Shown here piece after piece: positions 46,901 to 56,008 of a stretch of 64,000 nt of DNA. How positions within the stretch are numbered: position 1 is the first letter of the stretch; each line of letters opens with the position of its first letter. Origin of the DNA: Trichaptum fuscoviolaceum (lineage: Eukaryota; Basidiomycota; Agaricomycetes; Hymenochaetales; Trichaptaceae); contig CAJSYZ010000007.1 of NCBI GenBank assembly GCA_910574455.1, forward strand, positions 496,001 through 560,000, written 5' to 3'. Both the position numbers and the translations under genes were made by a program. The notes under the pieces are model-generated. The model was not told the DNA's origin, did no database searches, and saw only the letters and a program-made list of their open reading frames with translations.

Positions 46901-48875
46901 ATGGACTGACGGGGAACGAAGTGCATTCTGGAGAGGATTTGCGAGAGGCTGGATGGAAGGCAATACAGATGAGTCATCGTCAAGGAGGAACGAGTGGGTG
47001 TGGAAGGGCTCTTGTGTCATTCTTGGTTTACCATTCGGGTAAGCAGATTTATTAGGTGAATTTAAGAAGTCTTTAACCTAACCTCCCTTCCATACAGGGA
47101 ATACCACTGGGATCTGTCAGATGCAGACCTTTCAACATGGAGCTCATTGCTACGCTTCACCGTTGTCGAGGCAGAGAAATATGGTTTTTCTGTCCCAACC
47201 GTTCTCGAGTATGCTGCAGAACACATCGACAGGCAGCACATCGCAACGTTCGTACTATCCTACATTAAAAGGCAGCTTGAGAACTTACCTCTCTACAATC
47301 TAGATATTCGTCTACCATCCGCATCGCCGAATACTTGCTGTCTGGAATGGATCGTTCCATAGAAATGTGCGGCTCGCTTCCAGTGACCTTTGTCGAGCTT
47401 GTCCACGATATCATGGTTACGTCCTACCCACCCCACCCTCGCTTCAACCTCATTGCACAGTGGTTGATTCGCTCACTTCAAACTGTGATCGACGGTTGTC
47501 CTACTGAGTTGCTTGTTGAGATGCTCGAGCGCATGCAAGAGGGGATCTGCACCTGGATCGGAGACGAGTGTAATGTCTTTGAGACTGAACAGTATTCGAG
47601 CGACGTGAGTGGTGATTATATCTCTATCGTTTGGTTCTTAGCTAACAGCTTGACTACTAGATTATTCCCCTTTACCAAACCATCCTCGTTTCCCTACAAT
47701 CTCTTCCCCCAACTGTCAAGATCGTTCAGAACTTAGAGTCCTACTTTGCGTCTGCTCTTCAGCCATCCAAGGTTGCTCAGCGTTCTGAGGCCTTGTCGTC
47801 GTTTACCGAGTTCTGGAATGACTGCTGCAGACAATTCTCAGAGCCAAGGGGAGGCTGGGCGGCGGGTGTTAGTCAGGCGCTTACGATCGCATTCCCGAAG
47901 CAAACCAAGCGCTGCTCTATCATTGATATTTCACCATATACGAAGGAAGTAATTGACCTTTGCGCGGAGGACAAGGAGGATGAACTGAACGTTGTGCCTC
48001 TTACCTCTACTCCACGTCGGCGAAACATCGCTTCCATTCCGTTGCCCCTTTCACCTTCCATCAGCCTCAAAACTCCTCCAAAACGAACCTCAAGGGTCGC
48101 TGCTATGCGTCCGAGGCGCTCTGGTATACCACGTCCTGTCGGATGCCTCCTACAGTCTCCTTCCTCGCCTTCACGTAATGTCCCAGGTCCAGCTCGTGTT
48201 CCTCGGATGCGTGCTGCATCTGGATCTGGATCGCCTGTTGCTAAGATCAATGGAAAGGAAAAGGAGAATATTCGTCCGGATGCTGTACTTGGCAAGAGAC
48301 GATTATCTGACGATTTCGGGTCACCGAAGAGTGCGAAGAGGCGAATGATAGCTGATATCGAAGAGAAGCGGTGGCTTAGTCGATCTCCTTTCGTTCTGAA
48401 GGATATGAAGGACAAAGGCATCCCTATCATTGGTTCCGATGACAGTGAGGAGGATCGCGCTGAGGTAGAAGCGTCTCTGCCGGTGATCAATGACTCCGAA
48501 CGAACTCCACGTGCCCCAAGCGTTCCAGATGTCTTCTCTGCACAGTCTCCGATCAGATCACAAGCATCATCCAAGTATCCAGTGTCTCCTGGATCAGCAA
48601 AACGGAGAAGGAGCGAAATCGAACAGATTCGCCCCATGAAAATCTCCAGGCAAGATAGCGATCCTCTAACCTCATCTGAGGACGAATTAGACAGATCATC
48701 GTCTCCCGTTGGCCCGTTTACCCCCACTCTCGGCTCTAGTCGTATTCGTACTTACGGCAAGCAGGTACCAGCTATTGAGATGGATCCACCCAGTGACGAC
48801 TCAGTATTGGGCAGCAGTCCGACAAGACCGCGCAGAAAATCCGTTAGAATCCTGTCAACTAGCCTCTGTGCTTAA
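43939..48875 (+). CDS. Rif1-like telomere/replication-timing protein, copy 2
   Basis: Seven exons (43939-44677, 44737-44984, 45040-46224, 46287-47038, 47098-47247, 47304-47604, 47661-48875) sum to 1,529 codons in phase. N-terminal motifs: KEN box (residues 16-18), KGIQW fitting the RVxF consensus (28-32) and SILK (63-66). PIKGIQW aligns with PIKSRVKF of copy 1, so the docking site is positionally conserved. The helical repeat region starts at ISTILDEASTLKQLTEAYSV, as in Rif1 N-terminal domains, and runs to about residue 1150. The C-terminal third is disordered, with many S/T-P sites and basic patches (AKRRMIA, AKRRRSE). It is longer than copy 1, mostly in this tail. Predicted nuclear; role as for Rif1 in replication timing and telomere control, by family. 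The 5' splice site at 47248 (GTTCGT) is weak. Confidence 0.85.
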
Positions 48876-49642
48876 GAGATTTTCTCTCCATGCTATTGCT
48901 TTCGCTTTCACCGATGACTCGATTACCGTTAATTAATTGTTTTATATTTCAAGTTATTTGTATTGTATCACTGTTTCCCTTCGACCTGTAGAGATCCATT
49001 CTTCTATTATTTCTCACAATATCTCATTGTGCAGCGCAGCTTTCGATCGTGTATCACCATTTCTTGGAATCCCATTGTATCAACTACATCAATAATCATC
49101 TTCATAGATAAAGGCTTGAGCACGAACAAATCATATTCACGACGAACGTCGGCTTTTTGTGTTTTTCGGAGGGCCTTGGAGTCAGAGCCCAAGCGCTGGT
49201 GGCTTGAAATATGAAGAAAAGAAAAAGGAAAAAAACTGTGCTTCATTCCTCTCTACCAACCATAAGTCTGGCACAGCAAACATCGGAGGCTGTCTCAAAG
49301 TGTGACAGGGTCTATGAAGCGGTGTCCCTTCTTTCAAGCCTGAGGGCTGTCAAGTGCTGAGACAAAACGCTTGAGACAGCCTTCCTCAGCCAATCACTGC
49401 CCAGAAATGTAAGAATTGTCTGAAAGAAAGACAAACCTTTGAAGAAGTGACAGCCCCTGTCTTGATTTCAGACAGCCTCTTGTGTTTCTCATGCATGGAT
49501 ACTGGCACTAAACCTGGCGCTAATGATGTTAATCACCTATTTCCACTACATACTGTATGTAACAAAAATTCCAGTCGACAGATATGCATATATTAATACA
49601 GATGGCAATGTTCCACAAAACAACCCTCCCTTCCAGATGTTA
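48876..49642. other. Intergenic stretch with GACAG-rich inverted repeats
   Basis: No gene. From 49280 to 49490 the sequence is crowded with GACAG/CTGTC words in both orientations, including a 12-bp perfect inverted repeat listed separately. It may be a small non-autonomous element remnant. Confidence 0.5.
49287..49382. repeat. 12-bp inverted repeat (AGGCTGTCTCAA / TTGAGACAGCCT)
   Basis: Perfect arms at 49287-49298 and 49371-49382 separated by 72 nt, with further GGCTGTC and TGAGAC words between them. Could be the ends of a very small MITE-like element or simply a hairpin; no target-site duplication was recognised. Confidence 0.45.
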
Positions 49643-50522
49643 TTATTCGTGAGACTCCTCTTTCACAACTGCGCATAGCATATTTAGTAGTATTTCATCC
49701 TGCCCGTAACTTTTGGTACCATACGTAGGCGTGGTGGACTCGACGTTCGTCAAGTTCCCCAGCTCAGATCCATGCTTTACAAGATCTTTTGTCGTAAGAC
49801 CAAGCATATTGGTCATGCCGTTCACACCATCGTATATTCCCTTTGCAGCGGCAGCAATGCCGAGTTTACTGAAAACGGAGGTAAATGCTCCTTGCGCAAC
49901 ACCAGTGATATGAGCGTTCCACAGTGTCGCGGCTATAAGTTGCGTGAGCTTCTCCTTCAATGCGAGCAGATTAAACGACACTGCACATACCTTTTACAAC
50001 GCTACTTGCAGCAAAACCAGTTACCCCGATAGCTACGGGAGCAACAGCGCCTCCAATACTAACTGCTGTGGCAGTATACGATATTGCTCGAAGAACCCCT
50101 GGATGGTCTCCTGGAATATTCATTATCTTTGTTACAAGGGTCTCTAGATATTGAAATAATCAGCTCCAGCAAACAGAGAGGTCGCAACCAACAGTGACAT
50201 TCATACTTTCGTTGCTGATCCGTAGCTCCTCCTCTTTTGTTAACACGAATTTAGTTAGAAGTGAAAGTGAATGAGATCTTGCATTCGACTTACTTTCGAC
50301 GTAGAGCATAGCCATCTGAAGCGTATCCCATGTCCAGAACCATAGTTTGAACTGCTTTGCCTCAACAGCCCGAGCGATCTCGTCTAACACCTTTTTCGCA
50401 GGGTCTGCGATATTTTCCAGAGCAACTTTGACTCGCTCGTCGTCGGTGTCGTGGAGTGTGTGTATGTTCGCTAGCCAGGCGCCTGCTCGCACGTCGCCCG
50501 TGAAGCTCACGAAAGGTTCCAT
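49643..50522 (-). CDS. ISG12/Ifi-6-16-like membrane protein, tandem copy A
   Basis: Start taken at 50522 (MEPFVSFTGDVRAGAWLAN) because the tandem copy begins at the same place; a longer upstream frame is less likely. Exon 1 ends at a GTAAGT after MLYVE. A later exon reads ISYTATAVSIGGAVAPVAIG, then VTGFAASSVVKG, and the last exon AATLWNAHITGVAQGAFTSV with LGIAAAAKGIYDGVNGM, ending at 49643. The small-residue pattern (G-VAPV--G--GFAAS-V-KG) is that of the Ifi-6-16/ISG12 family, small hydrophobic proteins linked in animals to mitochondria and cell death; fungal members are uncharacterised. The C-terminal tail holds one copy of the motif YDGVNGMTNMLGLTTK that is expanded in copy B. The number of middle exons (50160-50290) is uncertain. 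Confidence 0.62.
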
Positions 50523-51410
50523 GTCGATGAGAGAAGCGATGAAGAAGAGACACGCAGAGAAGTGAGCAGCCCCGGAGGTCAAGAGGGAAGTGAGATGCGA
50601 AATCAGAATCCGGGAACTGGACGTGACTGAATCACGCATAGAAAGAATTCAGCAGGTAGAAGATACACCTGGGTTTCATGAGTTAGTTCGCTCCCGACAG
50701 CAGAGGAAAGGATCCAGCGACAGCCCTCAGACAATTTCACCGTTGTCAAGAAAGGAAGGATTAGAAGACGAGGTTGGGCCAAGTTTTGCAGCCCTTGAGG
50801 TTTGACCTCATTCTAGCTGAGAAGTCACGGCGGAACGCATCTTTGACAATAAAGATAGCAAGTGGCGATCGCTAATGACACCTTGTCACCTTCTATGAGA
50901 ACAGTCGTAATAACCAGAATGTAAGTACTCAAATCTGATATGAGAAAATGAGAAAACGAGGACTCAGCGGGGAAAATGAGGACTTTGCCAGCTCAGTACG
51001 TTGGCAGTGGGAATGAGAAAGAGAGCTCTGTACTCAGTTGCTCCCCATGGAATAGGGGCTCAGCAAGCTAGGGATCGACTTAAGCGGAATGATGATACGA
51101 TTGAGTTCGATACTGCAGCACTGTCGCTGGAATGGACGCAGCTTCCTGCAACATATCTTGTACATTCTTACAAGTGAATGCAAGTGGAGAAGTGGCGGCA
51201 GACAGGCACATCGATCCGACGTACGCCTACCAAAATACCTTTAGCGAGGTGGGGTAAGAATCACTTGAGAGTCGAGACTCTCCACACTAGATCCAGAGAG
51301 TCAACAATTTTGTTGAAACGCAGACACCTTGTTACCAGATATCCACCCAAAGAACCTGCCGACCAAAGACATGGATAGATTTAGACATAGAAAAATTGCA
51401 AGTACTTCCT
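50523..51410. other. Spacer between the two ISG12-like genes
   Basis: Contains the promoter of copy A. No other gene is supported; a 71-residue plus-strand frame (50590-50805) mainly overlaps possible 5' UTR on the other strand. Confidence 0.5.
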
Positions 51411-52485
51411 TCAATGTTCTACCATGTACTTGCGAAACTCCTCGGACCCGACCGCGCATAGCATATTCAGGAGTTTGTCATCTCTCCCGTACCTCGAATA
51501 ATGTTCGACGATATGCTTAATCTCGGCATCTTCCTTCGCGGTATTCTTCGTCTCAACTTCTTCCTTAACGACTTCCTTTGTCGAGAAGCCAAGGGTATTA
51601 GTCACTTTGGTCACGCCGTCATCGGTTGACGAGAGGCCTAGCAGATTGGTGACTTCGTTTACGCCGTCGCTTGTTGTCGAGAGACGAAGCATGTTGGTCA
51701 CCTTGCTTACGCCGTCATTCGTTGTAGGGAGACCTAGCAAATTGGTTGCCTCGTTCATGCCATCGTCCTTCTTCGTGATGCCCAGGCTGTCGGTCACCTC
51801 ATGGACTCTGACTATTCCCTTCATAGCTCTTCCAATGCCTATCTTTCTGAGTATGAAGGCGAGCATTGCTTGAAAATAACCAGTGGTTTGTGCGTTCCAG
51901 ACTGTCGCAGCTGACTCCACAAACGCATAACTCCTTTAAGTCTCTGACTCGTGAAGAAAGAGAAATTTACATACCTTTCGCAACACCGCTCGCTGCAAGC
52001 CCCGTCGCCCCGAGCGCTACTGGAGCAACACCACCGGTACTGACCGCCGTGGCTGTAAATGATAGTGCTCGAATAAGGTCCGGATGTTTTTCAGGAAAGT
52101 CCATCATTCTCGACGCCAACGATCCTAGAAGTTAGGTGTATCAGTCAGGAGTGGTTAGAATGACGAGCAGAGTACATACGCTCGTTGTGATGTCGTTTTT
52201 CCTCCCCTATGAGCTAAGAATGAGCTTAGTTTGTGCCTCGGCAAAATTAGACCTACTCTCGACGTACAGCATGGCCCGCTGGAGTGCATCCCATGTCCAG
52301 AACCATAGTCTGAGATATTTTGCTTCAATTCCAGCCACAATCTCATCCAGAATGCTCTTCGCAGGGTCTTGAATATTCTCTAACGCCGCTTTCACCCGAT
52401 CGGTATCGGTGTCGTGGAGGACGTATATTTTCGCAAGCCAGGCGCCTGCCCGAACATGGCCTGTGAAGCTTTTGAAGGGTTCCAT
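51411..52485 (-). CDS. ISG12/Ifi-6-16-like membrane protein with 16-residue tandem repeats, copy B
   Basis: Start at 52485 (MEPFKSFTGHVRAGAWLAKI), matching copy A nearly residue for residue through WTWDALQRAMLYVES. The hydrophobic core exon reads LSFTATAVSTGGVAPVALG and ATGLAASGVAKG; the last exon begins AATVWNAQTTGYFQAMLA and contains LRKIGIGRAMKGI. Beyond that, five consecutive 16-residue units fill 51576-51815 where copy A has one. The C-terminal tail DDKLLNMLCAVGSEEFRKY matches DEILLNMLCAVVKEE of copy A. Family assignment rests on the Gly/Ala-rich ISG12 core. Location is predicted membrane, perhaps mitochondrial by analogy. Small exons near 52140-52260 are unresolved. Confidence 0.66.
51576..51815 (-). 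repeat. Five tandem 48-bp coding units
   Basis: Exactly 240 bp encoding five 16-residue units. In order: one degenerate unit ending EVTDSLGITKK, then DDGMNEATNLLGLPTT, NDGVSKVTNMLRLSTT, SDGVNEVTNLLGLSST and DDGVTKVTNTLGFSTK. Length is always a multiple of three codon frames, so copy-number change would keep the gene open. Confidence 0.88.
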
Positions 52486-53237
52486 GATGAAGGAAGATGA
52501 AGGGCTGGGATCACTAGTGGGTTCCAGCTTGTCCGAGAACTTGAGGATCCAAGGCGAGATATTCCGAGCCGAAGGCAGGACCTAGGGACAAGGTATATGA
52601 TTGAGGCGTTCAACTGGTCCGGGGGACAGAGACACTGTAAATGAAATTTGAGAAGGAATATATATGCATGACAGACGTAGTGAGATGTTGAGAGGTAGAA
52701 AGGTCAATGTTTGGCAACATACCAAGGCACTTTTTGCCAGTAAGGAGAGGCGAGAACTCAACTGACATCTTACGAGTTCTAGACTCTTGCAGACCCATGG
52801 GAGCTCGACGTTACATCTCATAAAGAGAGAGAATGTTGTATGAGTCTCGTGCATGATGTTTACTCAGCCGATGTCCGCCCACCGAAGTCAATAGATCACA
52901 AGCAAGCGCCATTAGATAGTATCTGCTAAGGTCAGTCAGCTGCGTGACTGCCAGTGACGGCAGTGAGTGAGAAAGTCAGCTAATTTTCTAACACATACAT
53001 TGTTCAGTCCGTTGTCGCGAACCCACGGATAATCCTCGACGAGGATGAAAATTCATATCGAGTGCTAAGTCCCGAGAAGCACTGAGCTTCATTAGGAGAA
53101 GTGAGGAGAGATTCAGTTGAAGGCAACATCAACTAGAGTGAATTTGCCGAATCGGATCCTGCCGAGTGCCAGTGATATTTGCTTCCCTCCGTCCTCGACT
53201 AGACTCGTGAACCAGTCGTTTGTCGTGAAATAGAAAC
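52486..53237. other. Intergenic stretch left of the helicase element
   Basis: No gene. Contains repeated GTCAGT/CCAGTGA words near 52930-52990, one ACTGCCAGT (52947-52955), and the left member of a dispersed repeat (53099-53220). Confidence 0.55.
53099..53220 (+). repeat. Dispersed direct repeat, left copy
   Basis: Shares GTGAGGAGA, a perfect 15-bp block CGGATCCTGCCGAGT (53153-53167) and an ATTTGCTTCC..CCGTC stretch with 63285-63415. Overall similarity is patchy but collinear. Confidence 0.5.
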
Positions 53238-53260
53238 GACTGGTATGACTCAATCAGAAG
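53238..53260 (+). repeat. Left 23-bp terminal inverted repeat
   Basis: Starts GACTGGTATG and ends TCAATCAGAAG. Identical over 23/23 positions to the reverse complement of 59066-59088. Its first seven bases also form the inner arm of a hairpin with 53211-53221 (ACCAGTCGTTT against AAACGACTGGT). Confidence 0.9.
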
Positions 53261-53275
53261 GAGGCCTGTAACGCC

Positions 53276-53297
53276 ATTGTGACCCATGGGTCACAAT
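53276..53297. promoter_or_regulatory. 22-bp perfect palindrome inside the left end
   Basis: Each half reads ATTGTGACCCA toward the centre. It sits 15 bp inside the inverted repeat and about 170 bp before the helicase ATG, a position suited to a transposase binding site or a promoter operator. Confidence 0.7.
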
Positions 53298-53464
53298 GTG
53301 CCTGATTATTCAGCTCAGTGGTGGCAAATTTTCACAGGGTCCTTAGGTTGCCGGTTGGCTTCCCGAGTCCCGGTCACTCCTTTTTTTTTTGAAATTCGAC
53401 TTGTATTAGAATCAGATAGCAAATACATACAGATTTTTGTGCTACTTGTTAACTACCTAAAACT

Positions 53465-55663
53465 ATGAGGCCCTACAAGAACATAAGAGTCAATAGAGAC
53501 GCATTGAGGTCGCTTGGTCAACTGGCTTTTGGATTCATCCCTTTCGGGTGGCAAATAGACACGGCTGCAGCTATCTTGAAGGGTCAGGATGTTGTGCTCG
53601 ACGTAGGCACGGGCAGCGGAAAGACTGTCGCATTCACATCAGCATTGTTAACGAATCCAGATGCCATTGCTATAATTGTTTCTCCGTTATCGAGCCTTAT
53701 GATCGAGCAAATGGAAAACGCACCGATTCTGACGATAGCTGTATGCACGGAGACGTTCGAACGAACATCTAAAGAGCAAGTGTATCAGGTGAGGACTTAC
53801 AATCAATCAAGAGCTCTTAACATCTAAAAGAGTGATCAGGACATTGTCAGGGGTAAATTCCGACGAGTGATAGTCTCACCAGAGATCGCAAACTCGAGAG
53901 AGTTTGGCATAGCTGTCTTATCAAAAAAAACCCTTCAAGATCGTCTTCAATGCGTTATAGTCGATGAGGCTCACTGTATAGCGGACTGGGGGAGCTCCTT
54001 CCGCACGGAATACAGCAATATTGGTGTGCTCCGGGGACGGGTCGCAAAATCCATACCGTTCGTAGTAGCTTCAGCGACTCTACCGGCTCACGTACTTGAT
54101 ATCGTACGAAAAGAGCTCAATCTTGATGCCCGAGCTACTGTTATATCTCTCACAAACGAAAGGAAGAATATTGTATTATCAACAAGGAAAATGCAGTACG
54201 ATGAAGGTTCGTTCGCGGACTTACGTTTTACGATTCCGCTTGATGCGAAGGGTCCGCAAGACATTCCTATCACCTTGATCTACGTAAACGAGCGTACGAT
54301 CTGCGAAGACATCTGTGATAAGTTGAAGGAATATGCACCACCGGGCTCGAACAAACATACCATTGCGTATTACCATTCGCTGCTTGGAAATGATCGCAAG
54401 AGATCCCTTGAAGAAAGACTTCGCAAAGGCGAAGTCAGGATATTAGTATGCACAGATGCTGTCGGGATGGTGAGCATATTGAAACATTGAACAAATGAAG
54501 ATCACTCACTCTTCTTCAACAAGGGCTGCGATCTACGCAATATCAAACGCGTAGTTATGTGGGACTTGCCCCCTACCTTTAGTTCTTTGGTTCAGCGGGC
54601 AGGGAGAGCAGCACGGGACATGTCAACCTTCGGCGAGGCTATCGTGATATACCGCAAGAGCAGTGAGAAAGCGGCTCTGGACTCGCCAGCTGTCAGCAAG
54701 CTTCAGTCGCTGATAGATAGCGGAGACAAGGAATCACACACCATTGAATTCCCTGGCGAAGATAGGATGGAAATAGAGAATGTCGTAGAGGCCATCGATC
54801 AGGAGACCAGCCACGTTGCCGACGGTGGGAGACGTGACGAACATATCAATGAGGGTGAGAGAGAGGAAGCTGTCGCAGGACCAGGCGGTCCGAACCCACG
54901 TAAAAGGGCCAAGACTAGAAACGAGCAATTAGAGGAAGCGTACCTTCTTTTATATGCAATTACTCCGTCTTGCTTGCGTAGGGTCTGGGATTTATATTTT
55001 GACAACAAAAAAAAAGGTGAGTACCTTTCATTCTTATAATATAAAGCACGACTCACGTCCTCCTTAGTCCGGCTTCTTTACAAAGTAAACACCCTGTATA
55101 AAGACGGCCCTCAGGCCCGCTGCTGTTCCAACTGCAACCCCAAGGACCTTCCTATGGAAGATATCGTGCTCGAGAAGAAACCAGGACTGAAACGGGGTCG
55201 ACGTGCGACTGCGTCCAAGGAGTTTCAAGCATATGCGACAAAGCGTATGGACGAATGGAGGGAACGTTTGGTCGAACGACTGTATCCAGGCGTTCTATCG
55301 ATAACTGCCGGGTCCCTCCTGCATGATGATATCATTGATAAACTTGCCTCTCAAGGCAAGCGAATCTCATCAGCGACTGACCTGTTAACCCGGGTCCGCT
55401 GGGCCTTTGGCATGCGGTCTCACGAAGACCTCGTGCCAGTTCCAAACGAATACGGTCATGAGCTCTTCATTGAGCTCCAGGATATCTACCAGAAATTCGA
55501 TCAAGATCATCCAACTCAAGAAGACACTGAAGATGAATTAGACAAGGATGAGGACGAAGGGGCTGGAGATTCGAGTAATAGGGGAGAAAGTAAGGACACA
55601 CGCACCAATGCCGGTTCCAAAGTCCGGCTTACAGAAAATCTTGTCCTTAACCTCAATTTGTAG
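53465..55663 (+). CDS. RecQ-like DEAH-box DNA helicase
   Basis: Four exons (53465-53788, 53840-54469, 54524-55016, 55078-55663) give 680 aa. Motif I (Walker A) is GTGSGKT at residues 48-54; motif II is VDEAHCIADWG, the RecQ-type DEAH box with its trailing CIxxWG; motif III is VVASATLPA; motif V region is ILVCTDAVGMGCDL and motif VI is QRAGRAAR. A cysteine cluster RCCSNC lies where RecQ enzymes have a zinc-binding region. RecQ proteins unwind DNA 3' to 5' using ATP. Here the C-terminus is an acidic, charged tail and no HRDC domain is visible. An arginine-rich PRKRAKTR looks like a nuclear signal. The gene lies inside a pair of inverted repeats next to a DUF6589 gene, so it is likely element-borne and not the host's repair helicase. 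Confidence 0.85.
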
Positions 55664-55822
55664 ACCTTGCGTCTTCCTCTCGAAAGAGACGTCTTCTTGT
55701 ATTAATTTTGATGAAAATATATAACAATAAGTAAATTCCTCCATGAATAATATCAGATGTTAGCTCCCTTGATTGATATTGGAAGTGCTCACCAAGTAAG
55801 TATGTACTACGAAGCGACTGGT

Positions 55823-55945
55823 TTACAAGTCTACTTCAAGATCAAGGTTCCGTGCCAAATTGCGGACAGCAGCGACAGTCGATGCAAATTCTGGGTCTTC
55901 GCCCTCCAGGTCTTCTTGAGTAATCTCCTCCGGTTCTGAGTCTGA

Positions 55946-56008
<63 letters not shown>

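Noticed and set aside
47873..48727. 284-codon minus-strand frame
   Set aside because: Antisense of the last exon of the second Rif1-like gene, whose frame is supported by splice phases and paralogy.
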